A stretch of 37,765 nt of DNA from Parashewanella hymeniacidonis (lineage in GTDB: Bacteria; Pseudomonadota; Gammaproteobacteria; Enterobacterales; Shewanellaceae): contig NZ_JAFEUN010000038.1 of assembly GCF_016900895.1 (NCBI RefSeq), positions 1 to 37,765 of the forward strand. The letters are read 5' to 3'. Shown piece after piece: positions 1-9,211 of this stretch (its first letter is position 1; each line of letters begins with the position of its first letter). The position numbers and the translations under genes are program-made. The notes under the pieces are model-generated. The model made no database searches and was not told the DNA's origin. It saw only the letters and a list, made by a program, of their open reading frames with translations.

Positions 1-8
1 TGATGTAA

Positions 9-30
9 GCCCTAAGTTGTTTTTTAGGGC
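9..30. terminator. Short hairpin at the left edge, possible terminator of an upstream gene
   Basis: A perfect 7-bp stem (positions 9-15 with 24-30) encloses an 8-base T-rich loop. No clear T-run follows on either strand, so it is a weak candidate. The upstream gene, if any, lies outside the window. Confidence 0.3.
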
Positions 31-90
31 TAGTCGTAGCTTTCAGAAATTTGATTTCAGAGATACTTTTTCTAATGCAATTTTTTGATT

Positions 91-165
91 ACGAACCGAA
101 ACCGAAACACGTTTATGTCCAAAAACGTGTTTCGTTCGGTATGATTCTTTATTACTTCATTTATC
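91..165 (+). repeat. Dispersed intergenic repeat, copy A, with a strong hairpin
   Basis: Positions 103-114 and 123-134 form a perfect 12-bp inverted repeat with an 8-base loop, and a further 5-bp arm (95-99 with 136-140) extends it. The block from about 111 to 160 matches the minus strand of about 32130-32081. Across the 20 bases 121-140 there are 17 identities, and the match continues past position 150 with one single-base gap. This is therefore a dispersed repeat present at least twice in the window, in opposite orientations. It contains no recognisable coding sequence. Confidence 0.6.
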
Positions 166-192
166 TTGTAAAAATGCCTTTAAGAGTGAATC

Positions 193-236
193 AGTATGAA
201 ACTTTAGACTTTCGATACCTAAAGTTTCAACGTACT
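193..236. repeat. Perfect 11-bp inverted repeat upstream of a small gene
   Basis: Positions 197-207 and 219-229 are perfect inverted complements with an 11-base loop. After a 3-base bulge the stem continues for 4 bp (193-196 with 233-236). It lies about 26 bases before the start at 262, so it could be an operator or a leader hairpin for that gene, or part of the intergenic repeat to its left. Function is inferred only from position. Confidence 0.45.
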
Positions 237-261
237 AATCAGGTCTACAGAGTCATAGAGG

Positions 262-486
262 ATGAACCTTTATTACCCGACTACAGAGCATGCCGAAAGC
301 AAAGAGCAATTATTAGCTGAAGCGAAATGCCTAAAAGCGGAGACTGAACTCAATAAGCCGTCACAAGGTATTGATTTAACCGTCGTAGAGTCTTTGCTAA
401 TGGAAGTAAAAGAGAATGAAACCATGACTAGAGCCAAGGAGTTATTAGGCATAGTGCAAGCAATCAATAAGTTAAAAGAGAAATAA
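262..486 (+). CDS. Small hypothetical protein, 74 aa
   Basis: I do not recognise a family. The predicted protein is hydrophilic, rich in Glu, Lys and Leu and likely all-helical, with no signal peptide or membrane segment. Its composition looks like a real small protein rather than a random translation. A purine-rich AGAGG sits directly against the ATG, too close to be a normal ribosome binding site, which weakens the start. An overlapping frame at 51-320 has a less protein-like composition and is not called. The gene is convergent with the MazG-like gene at 555-1130 and is preceded by two strong hairpins. It may be a real small gene or a remnant of an element in this intergenic zone. Confidence 0.4.
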   Translation: MNLYYPTTEHAESKEQLLAEAKCLKAETELNKPSQGIDLTVVESLLMEVKENETMTRAKELLGIVQAINKLKEK

Positions 487-497
487 TTTTCAAACAG

Positions 498-542
498 AAA
501 GTTACCCACTTCAGTTTTAAATGCGCTGTAATGGGTAGCTTT
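498..542. terminator. Possible bidirectional terminator between convergent genes
   Basis: An 11-bp stem with one G-U pair (498-508 with 532-542) encloses a 23-base loop, between the end of the small gene (486) and the end of the minus-strand MazG-like gene (555). The T-tracts are poor on both sides, so the call rests on the stem and the convergent setting. Confidence 0.35.
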
Positions 543-554
543 GACGTTAGGGGG

Positions 555-1130
555 TTAATTGATAACTTTTGCCAAATCTGCAGGGCGGTAGTTTACTGAT
601 TTTAGAACTTTACCGTAGCGAATCGTCTTTCCTTCAAACTCTCCATCTTCAGCACATTTAGCAATAATGTATTCGCCTTTTTGAGTCGCAAATAATTTAA
701 TGCCTTGGTCGGCATAAAACTGTTCAGTTTTAAGGTATTCTTCTTCGCTGCGACACACTTTACTCATATTACTTGAGTGGATGTCATCCCAACACTCGAT
801 AAAATCAAACTTAAGGTTATGTGCAACAGCAAGCATCAAATCAACCAAATAGCTGATCTCAATATTGTCGGTATAATTCTTAGCACCAAGATGAACGAGT
901 CGTCCCATTAATACATACACAGAGTCTACAATGGCATCAGCTTGTTCGACCAGACAATCTGCTTCCGCAAGTTCAGTCAACTCTTCGATGATCAGAGAAG
1001 TGTGTAGAATGTCAATTTGATCATTTAAGCTTTGTGGATCTTCTACAGGTAAATCGAATGTGTTGCGAAATTCAAAAATATCTTTATAGATATAATCGTA
1101 GGTTGCTTGGTTTAAGTGCTTTAAGTTCAT
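555..1130 (-). CDS. MazG-like nucleotide pyrophosphohydrolase family protein
   Basis: A 191-aa soluble protein of the all-alpha NTP pyrophosphohydrolase superfamily (MazG / PRA-PH / dUTPase-like). The metal-binding signature is visible: an EELTE motif at about residues 48-52, followed some 14-18 residues later by the paired acidic residues of ADAIVDS. This is the EExxE...D(x)nD arrangement used to bind magnesium and hydrolyse nucleoside triphosphates to monophosphates plus pyrophosphate. The C-terminal 70 residues (polar, with an EGKTIRYGKV stretch) are an extra domain I cannot place. The gene is last in a three-gene minus-strand unit, starting 3 bases after the peptidase stop. The exact substrate cannot be read from sequence; a house-cleaning role is typical of the family. 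Confidence 0.75.
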   Translation of the reverse strand: MNLKHLNQATYDYIYKDIFEFRNTFDLPVEDPQSLNDQIDILHTSLIIEELTELAEADCLVEQADAIVDSVYVLMGRLVHLGAKNYTDNIEISYLVDLMLAVAHNLKFDFIECWDDIHSSNMSKVCRSEEEYLKTEQFYADQGIKLFATQKGEYIIAKCAEDGEFEGKTIRYGKVLKSVNYRPADLAKVIN

Positions 1131-1133
1131 TTC

Positions 1134-3995
1134 TTACTCGCTTTTAACAATCTTTATTGTTTTTTCGTAGATGATGTTATTGAAAATATCTTTCATTTTA
1201 ACTGACACCGTTCCATTTTTCGCAAGTTCTTTGTTTACTTTGAAGCCCGATTGCCATCTAAACGAAGAGTCACCTTGTAAAGAGCTAAACTCTTCTTGAA
1301 TAATTTTTCCTGACTGGTCCTTTTGTGTCCAGTGAGCAAAAATAATAACTTGTTTTCCTTTTGGTAGGTGCTCTTTTTGCCAGTCTGATATAAATCTAAC
1401 GCTAAAAGTAGTATCGCTTTGCAATGTAAAAGGCTCTGAAATTCTTTGTAGTTTATTCTCGAAAATCCTTCGGACGACTATACCAAAGGTTTCGTCCTCG
1501 ATATTCACTGTTAAAGGATGAACCTTATCTTGTGACAAGATTTTATGCATTAACAGTAAACCTTTCTGAGTCAATGGTTCACTAAAATACATTTCATCAA
1601 TAAGTTGCCTACGGTATTTATTCACTTTTGAATTGTATTTTGCTTTTAAATCTTGATCAGAACTTTTTCTAAGTTGCTGAATATCAAATAAAGTGACACA
1701 TTTTTCTTTATCTATTTCTACGCTCAGCCCTAGGCAGTGGCTTTTCGCTATTTCTAATTGTGCTCTAGCATCAAAACCTTGTCGGTCGGCTAAAGAAAAA
1801 TACTTGAGAGCAAGCTGATGATCTTGGTTTACGATTTCTCCGGACTTATAGATATGGGCAAGTTCATAAGATGCACGGCTATATCCGTTATTTGAAGCTT
1901 CTAATAGCCATTTAATGCCTTCGTTCTGTTGCTCGTCTAACAATAGTAATGCAAAGTTAAACATTGACCTTAAGTGCCCAAATTCAGCTGCTTTTCGATA
2001 ATATTCGATGGCTTTTTCTTCATTAGTTGGGGCGTTGTTGTTGAATCTGTAACCATCAGCGAGAAGAGCCATATCTTTTGCAAGTTCTATTTTTTGCTTC
2101 TTACTTACGCTTATTGGTTTCAGTTTTAGTGTCTTTTCTAAGTAGTCAGCAATATATGAGGCTTGGTGCCTTTCCCAACCCCAATTCAAATGACCATGCC
2201 CTGTATTTCGGTAATAGAGGGTCTCAACTTGTTTATTGAAAAGCTTCATTGTGTGAGCCAAGCGTCTTGTGTGTTCAATTTCAGCAACATAGTCTTTTTC
2301 CCCAGCAATAAGTAATACTGGAACAGGAATTTTAGCAGCTAGATAAACGGGTGATACGTTGGTTAAGTCAGGACTATATGGCCCTACGACTTCAGACACA
2401 GACTTTTGTGACTCTGGCTGTGCCTTCAGGTTTGATGAACTAAATAGTAATGGTAAGTCGTAGATGCCAAAAGTTCCTATTGCGCAGTGATAACGTTGAG
2501 GGTCTTTGATTGTCAACATTACTGCCGAGTACCCTCCATAGCTACTGCCATAAGTACATAATTTTTCGAAATTATTTTTCGATAGAACATAATCTACTGC
2601 AAGCGAAATGTCTTCCTCAATGGCTTGGCCAAATTGACCTTTACCACTGTCTAAGAATGATCGCCCATACCCAGATGACCCTCTATAGTTAACTCTTAAA
2701 ATTGAAAAACCTCGGCTTGCAAGGTATTGAATCTCTCTATGAAATACATCGTATTCACGTACACCTATCGGGCCTCCATGAGGCATTACAATTAGAGTTT
2801 GATTGTCAATTTTGGAAGGATGCGTAAGGAATGCTTCAATTTTTTGGCTGTCGTTAGTGGCAACCTTGAATGATTCAGTTTTGGCTAACTCATATTTATT
2901 TAAGCTTGGTAAGTAACTGTCAAGAAACTTTATGCTTCTGCCTTCTGGGTCATAGAGATAAAATTTACCTGGCTCATCAGAGCCATGAGTAAATAGAACT
3001 CGCTGACCTGTCGGGCTTATATCGACAATGTTAATCATTTTTTGAGAAATGAGGTCAGGTAATTCTGTTAAATATGATTTTATTTCATCAGTAAAGTAAT
3101 GGTGTTTTTGTTGACCGTTTTCGACATAAGTAACATGACTAATTTTCTGATTTTTGTTAATTGAGGCATTGATTAAGTCGTATTTTTGATGCTTATAAAT
3201 TAAGGAGGTTAGCTTCTGAGAAGGAATATCAAATTCATAAAGTCCAACTGTATTAGATTTCTGATTGGTTAAGACTGCCAGCTTAGTCTCGCTCAACAAT
3301 CCTAAGGGGATAAACGTATCTTTATTGTTATCAATGCGATATAACTGCTGCCATCGATTTTTGATTTTTCTGGATATAACGATTGCGTTGTCAGAGTTTA
3401 ATTTTTTGACGGCATACAGTTCTTTTCGATTATTGTCGTAGCTGAAGTGAATCACATTTTTGACTTTTCGTTCAAATTCATTCTTTTTTGTCAAAATTCC
3501 TTTTCGTAATTCTTCGTAGGTAACTTTGTATAATCGATTACTTGGGGCGTCATCAAACATATTCCGAGCAAATAACACTTTATTAGGCTCAGAAGGAAGA
3601 GAACTGACTAAATATCCTTTACTTCGAACAGTACGATATTTAGCTGTTACAGTTCCATTCTTCTCTGTTAAATACAATAGTGCACGTCGGTGCCTGTTGG
3701 TGGTATATACCCTAAGAAAAAGAGTGTCGTTATCGAGCCAATCATAGCCTTCGAATCGATCGTATTTACCAAACTCTAAAATAGATGTGCGTTTTTGAGT
3801 TTGCATATTGATAAGAGATAAGTGTGCTATACCCTTTTCACGAGTTAGCGCTGAAATGTATTTTCCATCAGGAGAAAAAGAAACGTTGCTCATGCTAGGC
3901 GATAAAAATATTTCGTGTGATGGAATGGGGTCGGCACACAGTGAGCAAGGGGTTAAAAGTGCGATGAGCACAATAAAGCGTTGCATATTTAACAT
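1134..3995 (-). CDS. Secreted S9 family prolyl oligopeptidase with C-terminal Sel1/TPR-like repeats
   Basis: A 953-aa serine peptidase. Residues 1-21 form a signal peptide, followed by a beta-propeller-type region (about 30-370) and an alpha/beta-hydrolase domain (about 385-630). The catalytic triad is visible: Ser485 in GSSYGG, Asp568 in GEKDY and His600 in TGHGH. The family cleaves peptides or acyl-peptides. Residues about 640-790 then carry Sel1/TPR-like helical repeats (KAIEYYRKAAEFGH and similar), followed by a beta-rich tail of about 150 residues. S9 enzymes usually end soon after the catalytic His, so some 320 extra residues are unusual. The ATG at 3995 has a good AGGGGG ribosome site 7 bases upstream, and its first base overlaps the stop of the upstream lipoprotein gene, implying translational coupling. 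The product probably acts in the periplasm. Confidence 0.85.
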   Translation of the reverse strand: MLNMQRFIVLIALLTPCSLCADPIPSHEIFLSPSMSNVSFSPDGKYISALTREKGIAHLSLINMQTQKRTSILEFGKYDRFEGYDWLDNDTLFLRVYTTNRHRRALLYLTEKNGTVTAKYRTVRSKGYLVSSLPSEPNKVLFARNMFDDAPSNRLYKVTYEELRKGILTKKNEFERKVKNVIHFSYDNNRKELYAVKKLNSDNAIVISRKIKNRWQQLYRIDNNKDTFIPLGLLSETKLAVLTNQKSNTVGLYEFDIPSQKLTSLIYKHQKYDLINASINKNQKISHVTYVENGQQKHHYFTDEIKSYLTELPDLISQKMINIVDISPTGQRVLFTHGSDEPGKFYLYDPEGRSIKFLDSYLPSLNKYELAKTESFKVATNDSQKIEAFLTHPSKIDNQTLIVMPHGGPIGVREYDVFHREIQYLASRGFSILRVNYRGSSGYGRSFLDSGKGQFGQAIEEDISLAVDYVLSKNNFEKLCTYGSSYGGYSAVMLTIKDPQRYHCAIGTFGIYDLPLLFSSSNLKAQPESQKSVSEVVGPYSPDLTNVSPVYLAAKIPVPVLLIAGEKDYVAEIEHTRRLAHTMKLFNKQVETLYYRNTGHGHLNWGWERHQASYIADYLEKTLKLKPISVSKKQKIELAKDMALLADGYRFNNNAPTNEEKAIEYYRKAAEFGHLRSMFNFALLLLDEQQNEGIKWLLEASNNGYSRASYELAHIYKSGEIVNQDHQLALKYFSLADRQGFDARAQLEIAKSHCLGLSVEIDKEKCVTLFDIQQLRKSSDQDLKAKYNSKVNKYRRQLIDEMYFSEPLTQKGLLLMHKILSQDKVHPLTVNIEDETFGIVVRRIFENKLQRISEPFTLQSDTTFSVRFISDWQKEHLPKGKQVIIFAHWTQKDQSGKIIQEEFSSLQGDSSFRWQSGFKVNKELAKNGTVSVKMKDIFNNIIYEKTIKIVKSE

Positions 3996-4549
3996 TATAG
4001 TCCCCCTAACTGTTGCTCTGTTGACTGAAGATATTCGAAAAAGTGATCTTCACCTGGTCCACCAAATGTTATCCGGTATGCGTTGAGTAAGTTAGGGAAG
4101 TTCTCGTGAATAAATTTAAAGGCTTGGGTACTTTCATTATTAAGGAGAACGTTAACGTGGTTTAGCCAACCAAACCAACTTGAGCCTTCAACTTGCAGGG
4201 TCCCGATGTAATTAATCTTTTTTGGAGCGACTTGAAAATCCCAGTAGCCTTCGACTAACTCAAGTCTAGAATAACGATTAAATTTAATTTCGCTGATTTT
4301 GTAATTGCCAGCAGGAATATCGATGAGAATAAAATTGGTGCCAGCTCTGAGATCTTCTTTAGTAAACTTAAAACGGTTGGTGCCAGTAATATTGATAGTA
4401 TGCAAATCTAGGGTCGTATCTAGACCTATCAATAGATATCCCACTTCTGGCTGTAATTCTACAGATTCATCTTTTTTAATCCCTTTTAAGGATTGAGAGC
4501 ATCCTATTAATGTAAACATGAGTACTGTAATTATTGTTATTCTCATCAT
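3995..4549 (-). CDS. Putative outer-membrane or periplasmic lipoprotein, 184 aa
   Basis: The N-terminus has a classical lipoprotein signal: two Met, a hydrophobic stretch, then lipobox LIGC with the acceptor Cys at residue 17. The mature part is beta-rich and does not match a family I can name with confidence; segments such as LRAGTNFILIDIPAGNYKI resemble small carboxypeptidase-regulatory-like beta folds. It is the first gene of the minus-strand unit. Its TAA stop overlaps the ATG of the S9 peptidase by one base, so the two are probably made together and may work together in the periplasm. An AGGAAATCAGG ribosome site precedes the paired ATG codons. The DNA upstream (4550-4754) is shared with the divergent sensor gene and should hold its promoter. 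Confidence 0.65.
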   Translation of the reverse strand: MMRITIITVLMFTLIGCSQSLKGIKKDESVELQPEVGYLLIGLDTTLDLHTINITGTNRFKFTKEDLRAGTNFILIDIPAGNYKISEIKFNRYSRLELVEGYWDFQVAPKKINYIGTLQVEGSSWFGWLNHVNVLLNNESTQAFKFIHENFPNLLNAYRITFGGPGEDHFFEYLQSTEQQLGGL

Positions 4550-4754
4550 CCTGATTTCCTTACCAAGAATATAGTGGTTTTTATGTGTCTAATTTGTAGA
4601 AAAATTGAGTGTATATCCCATCGTTGAATAAAATCAACTTAGTTGTTATAAATCAAATAATTTATATGAACTGAAGCTTTTTTTAATTACTTTCTGTTAA
4701 CATCGGTTGTGCGGGCTCCAACAATAGCCATTTTTAGCTTTAATAGTGAACTTA

Positions 4755-7700
4755 ATGATTAGATTCTTTTTTAAAAGCCTATTTGCCTTTTGGTTATCAG
4801 CATTTTTGTTCAGTCAAGTCGCACTTGCACTTACTTCCATTCAGAGAGTCATTTCAAGCTCAGATGGCTTAGATGCAGTCGTCAACGATATCGATTTTGA
4901 TGGGCAGGGTTTTGCATGGTTTGCGACTGAACAAGGCCTTTTCAGAGCGACGAATACTCATGTAGAGCGAATCGATTTATCGAATAGTGAACCCCCCTTG
5001 CAAGATCAGTATTTTTCTAAAGTGCGATCATTGGGAATGAATAAAGTTATTGTCGATGCGTTTCAGGGGCTTCATTATTTCAATTATCAAGATTATCGTT
5101 TTGCTCCTCTTTCAACTTTAGCTGCTTTTAAGGAGCTCAAATTAGGTCGTTTGGCACAACTGCTGAGCTTAGATGATCAACAGCACATCCTCCTGACCGC
5201 TCCTGGGCAAGTGATTTATTTTTCTTCTTCGGAAAAGCAAGCTGAAAAAGCATTCTTTTTACCCGTACTCAAAAAAGATAACTACAAAGATATCGTTTTA
5301 TTTGAGGAGCAATTGCTCATTGCAACGGAGAAGAAAATTGGTTTTTTGAATGAAAGCGATGAAGTGCGTTGGCTATCAATACCGAAGACGGTAGGAAAAA
5401 TACATCAGCTTTTGGTTTCTGGAAATAGAGTATGGATAGCTGCTGATGGTGGTTTTTTTGAAGTTTCTATCGATCCTGAATCTACAACGCTGGAGTTGAT
5501 GACGATTTTATCTGCGCCATCGTTTTCCATTTCAATCGATGATAAACAGAAGCTGTGGCTGGCAACTAAAGTCGGCGTAATGTCTTTTAATACGAGCACC
5601 AATGAGCTGGTTCACGTCACTAAAAGTCATATAAAAGAAAAGAATTTCGCTGTTGATAAGAAAATCATTATCGACAAAAATAATTTAATTTGGGTAACTG
5701 GATATCAAAATCAAGTTGCGATTTTGACCGACAAAACTGACTTTTTAGTTGATACAATTTCGTCAAGCGAACCTTATTATTTATCTGAACAAAACACATG
5801 GAGTATATGGAGCGAAGACAGTACGGTTTACACTGGTACCTCTAATCAAGTAACGATAATTGATCGAGTGACAAAATCGTCGAAAGTGTTGTCGATTATT
5901 GGTCTGAATGCGAGTGAGTCTATCTATGAAATTAAGTCGCTTGATGCGCATAATTTATTACTTTCAACAACAGACGGTTTGTTCGTTCTTAATAAAGATA
6001 CCCAATATTCACAACCGTTTAATTTATGGACTGGCGGTACTGAATCTCTTACCAATAAAACCGTTTATCAGAGCGCATTTGAACCGCACTCACAACAATG
6101 GTGGTTTGCGACATCTGCGGGTATTTATCGTTGGCGAGTAGGTAGCCGAGAAATCCTTCAAGCCAATGTGGGTTCGGATAAAGGGTTATCATTTCGCAGT
6201 ATTTTTGTGGATGATAACGGTACACTTTGGTTCGGGGGCGAAAGTGCTTTTGGCTTTTATGTTAACGATGTTTTCACTGCAATTGATAAAAAGCATTTTG
6301 GCGTAGATGTTCTACCGATCATTTCTCATATTGTACAAGTTGACGAGAATCGATTGTGGCTGGGCTCGACCTACCATGGTGGTTATGAATACAATCGGAT
6401 GACCAAGCAATTATCTCCCATTGACTTTCAATCGACACAGTATTGTCAATCGATCTATTTCTTTCAAAAAATCAATCAACAAATACTGCTGGGATGCAGA
6501 AACGGAGTGATTCTTAACTACCAAGTAGGGCTTGACCAATTTACGATTTATGATGCTCAAGATGGCTTGATCGCCGAAGAACTCAACGAAGGTGCGATAT
6601 TTTACTTACCAAAACAAGGCTTATTTATTGGTTCGCCTGAAGGTATTATGTTCATCAAACCTGAGAAACTATCTAAACGAATATCTTCAGATAATGTGTT
6701 TGTTTCTAGCGTGAGTACTTACTATCACGATACCTATAAAGTGAACTTGTTGCCTCAGTCTGATTTGACGATTCAACCTCAGGTAGGTCTCGTCAGCCTT
6801 CAGGTATCGAGTCAAAATTACTTGCAGAACAGGCTCAAAGATGTGCGTTATCGGCTCATTGGAAATAATATTCCACGGCAAAAAAAGTTTATTCAGTTAT
6901 CTGATAACGCACAAATTAATTTATCCAATCTTGATTCTGGTAATTACACCTTGCAGTTGATCAGTGAAATCACACAGCAAGGCAAAGATGCCCCTTACAA
7001 TTTTCATTTTACTGTGTCGCAACTGTGGTGGCACTCAGAGCAATTTAAAACATTACTTGCCTTTTTTATCTTCATTATTGGCGTATTAACGGTGTTAAGG
7101 CATCAAAGTCAAACGCAAAAGTTTAAGCATCTGAATACTAAGTTAATTGAAACACAAGACCGCTTGCAACAAGCATTAAAAAGCAGTGACTCTGACTTAT
7201 GGGAGTGGCACATCAATGCCAAGCAGTTACACATCGGAAACTACTCTAAAATTTTCATTTTAGAGCGTGAAAAGAAAATTTATGAAATGAGCCAACTTAA
7301 GATTCACCCTGAAGATCAAGAGCGAGTCTTATCCCAATGGGATGAAATGGTCTCTGGAAAAGCAGACGCATTTGATGCTGAATATCGGCAAATGGCAGAG
7401 AATGGCAGTTGGCGCTGGATAAGAACAAAAGGTCGCCCTGTTAAATACAATGATGACGGCGAAAGCGTTGAAGTAGTGTCGGGTATATATACTGATGTTA
7501 CATCCACTCGGAATCTTGAAGAGCAGGCTGGACTTTTAGCTGAAGCGTTTGAAAACACATCAGAAGGCGTGGTCATTTTTAATGAGAATGAGCAAGCGGT
7601 CGTTGCAAATCGCGCCGCACAAAAGCTCATTGAAATGCCTGCTGAACATCTTGAAAAACGTTCGTTTTCAGATGTGGTTTTTGGAATCGATATTACGATT

Positions 7701-9203
7701 GCAGGTTTATTGGTTAATGAAAGCCATTGGTCAGGAGAGCTTGAGATTGAAGCTGCCACTGGCGTGCGTCGACCTGTTTGGCTGACACTTTCTCAAATTC
7801 ACTCGAAGACACAAGATACTCAAAATTATGTTGTGGTTTTTTCTGACATTAGTCAGCGTAAAAGTGCAGAGGAAAAACTAAGAAGATTGGCTAATTTTGA
7901 CCCGTTGACAGGGTTAGCCAACCGTACCTTCTTCTCAGAAAAACTACTTGATAGTATTCAGCAAGCACAAAGAGAAAATAGTCGTTTAGCGTTGATGTTT
8001 ATGGACTTGGACCGCTTTAAAAATATCAATGATTCATACGGGCATAATATGGGAGATGCGTTGCTGATTGAAGCTGCCAGCCGGATTCAAGATTCTGCGG
8101 GAAGCCATGCAGTTTTGAGTCGATTTGGGGGGGACGAATTCGTATTATTGTTACCAGATATCGTCAATACAGCCGAAGTTGATCTCGTAGCAAAACGCAT
8201 TCATCGAAATATTGAGGCACCGTTTAGATTGTTCGAGAGGGAGTTTTATATCAGTACCAGTATTGGAGTCAGCTTGTGGCCTGATCATGCTTTACACCCT
8301 GAAACACTGATTAAAAATGCCGATTTAGCCATGTATCATGCTAAAGAAGACGGGCCTGGAAATGTTCGATATTTTTCTAATGCGAGAAACGAGAAAAATT
8401 TATATTTCTTGAGAATTGAATCTGAATTACGAAAAGCGATACAAAATAATCAATTAGAGCTGCATTACCAACCACAGATTAATATTCTTGATGGTGACAG
8501 CTTAGTTGGAATGGAAGCGCTGTTAAGGTGGAAACATCCAGAAGATGGCTATATCAGCCCAGATGTCTTTATTGAAGTCGCAGAGTCTGCAGGGTTAATT
8601 ATTGAGATTGATCGTTGGGTGTTCCAAAATGCCTGTATTCAAATTAGTCAGTGGAAAAAACAGTTCAAGTCAGACTTCCGAGTTTCCATCAACGTTTCTG
8701 CAGCGCATTTCCTACAACCTGATTATGTCGATACGATAAGAGAAGTCATGATTCAAACCGGAGTTGAAGGGAAGCTCCTCGGCTTAGAGATCACCGAAGG
8801 CGTATTAATGAAAGAAGTCGATCAAGCACAAAAGCATTTGTCTCAATTGCAACTACTCGGGATTAACATTGCGATTGATGATTTTGGAACGGGTTATTCC
8901 TCATTGGCTTACTTACGTAACTTTGCTGTTAACTCTCTCAAAATTGATCGTAAATTCATTATTGATATCAACCAGAATCGAGCGGATCAGGCCATTGTAA
9001 CCAGTATTATTGAGTTGGCTCGAAACCTCAGGTTAAAAGTGGTTGCTGAAGGCATCGAAACTTATGATCAAATGGAACATTTGATTGGCCGAGGCTGTTA
9101 TTTAATGCAAGGTTTTTATTTTGCCAAACCGTTACCGCAGAAAGATATGGAACGTTACTTGGAACACAGTTTACACACTGAATTAGAACAAGAGCTCGTC
9201 TGA
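4755..9203 (+). CDS. Membrane two-component-type sensor with periplasmic propeller, PAS-PAS-GGDEF-EAL
   Basis: A 1482-aa protein (1485 from an alternative GTG at 4746; numbering here uses the GTG) that probably makes or breaks cyclic di-GMP in response to a periplasmic signal. Order: signal peptide/anchor (1-28), two-component-regulator beta-propeller repeats (about 40-650), Y_Y_Y beta-sandwich (about 680-755), one transmembrane helix (about 768-787), coiled linker, PAS_3-type domain (WEWH, then WRWIRTKG), a second PAS, GGDEF domain, EAL domain. The GGDEF motif at 1128-1132 is intact, but no RxxD inhibitory site lies at the usual place upstream. The EAL domain has EALLRW (1257), DDFGTGYSS and AEGIET, so phosphodiesterase activity is expected. 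Neither start has a strong ribosome site; the ATG gives the better signal-peptide N-terminus. The patatin gene follows after 8 bases, suggesting an operon. Confidence 0.88.
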   Translation: MIRFFFKSLFAFWLSAFLFSQVALALTSIQRVISSSDGLDAVVNDIDFDGQGFAWFATEQGLFRATNTHVERIDLSNSEPPLQDQYFSKVRSLGMNKVIVDAFQGLHYFNYQDYRFAPLSTLAAFKELKLGRLAQLLSLDDQQHILLTAPGQVIYFSSSEKQAEKAFFLPVLKKDNYKDIVLFEEQLLIATEKKIGFLNESDEVRWLSIPKTVGKIHQLLVSGNRVWIAADGGFFEVSIDPESTTLELMTILSAPSFSISIDDKQKLWLATKVGVMSFNTSTNELVHVTKSHIKEKNFAVDKKIIIDKNNLIWVTGYQNQVAILTDKTDFLVDTISSSEPYYLSEQNTWSIWSEDSTVYTGTSNQVTIIDRVTKSSKVLSIIGLNASESIYEIKSLDAHNLLLSTTDGLFVLNKDTQYSQPFNLWTGGTESLTNKTVYQSAFEPHSQQWWFATSAGIYRWRVGSREILQANVGSDKGLSFRSIFVDDNGTLWFGGESAFGFYVNDVFTAIDKKHFGVDVLPIISHIVQVDENRLWLGSTYHGGYEYNRMTKQLSPIDFQSTQYCQSIYFFQKINQQILLGCRNGVILNYQVGLDQFTIYDAQDGLIAEELNEGAIFYLPKQGLFIGSPEGIMFIKPEKLSKRISSDNVFVSSVSTYYHDTYKVNLLPQSDLTIQPQVGLVSLQVSSQNYLQNRLKDVRYRLIGNNIPRQKKFIQLSDNAQINLSNLDSGNYTLQLISEITQQGKDAPYNFHFTVSQLWWHSEQFKTLLAFFIFIIGVLTVLRHQSQTQKFKHLNTKLIETQDRLQQALKSSDSDLWEWHINAKQLHIGNYSKIFILEREKKIYEMSQLKIHPEDQERVLSQWDEMVSGKADAFDAEYRQMAENGSWRWIRTKGRPVKYNDDGESVEVVSGIYTDVTSTRNLEEQAGLLAEAFENTSEGVVIFNENEQAVVANRAAQKLIEMPAEHLEKRSFSDVVFGIDITIAGLLVNESHWSGELEIEAATGVRRPVWLTLSQIHSKTQDTQNYVVVFSDISQRKSAEEKLRRLANFDPLTGLANRTFFSEKLLDSIQQAQRENSRLALMFMDLDRFKNINDSYGHNMGDALLIEAASRIQDSAGSHAVLSRFGGDEFVLLLPDIVNTAEVDLVAKRIHRNIEAPFRLFEREFYISTSIGVSLWPDHALHPETLIKNADLAMYHAKEDGPGNVRYFSNARNEKNLYFLRIESELRKAIQNNQLELHYQPQINILDGDSLVGMEALLRWKHPEDGYISPDVFIEVAESAGLIIEIDRWVFQNACIQISQWKKQFKSDFRVSINVSAAHFLQPDYVDTIREVMIQTGVEGKLLGLEITEGVLMKEVDQAQKHLSQLQLLGINIAIDDFGTGYSSLAYLRNFAVNSLKIDRKFIIDINQNRADQAIVTSIIELARNLRLKVVAEGIETYDQMEHLIGRGCYLMQGFYFAKPLPQKDMERYLEHSLHTELEQELV

Positions 9204-9211
9204 GGAATACT

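Noticed and set aside
51-320. 89-codon plus-strand frame over the left-edge hairpins
   Set aside because: It runs through the 12-bp and 11-bp inverted repeats, has unusual composition, and overlaps the better 262-486 frame.
7316-7759. 147-codon minus-strand frame
   Set aside because: It is antisense to the PAS domains of the GGDEF-EAL protein and has shadow-type Ser-rich composition.
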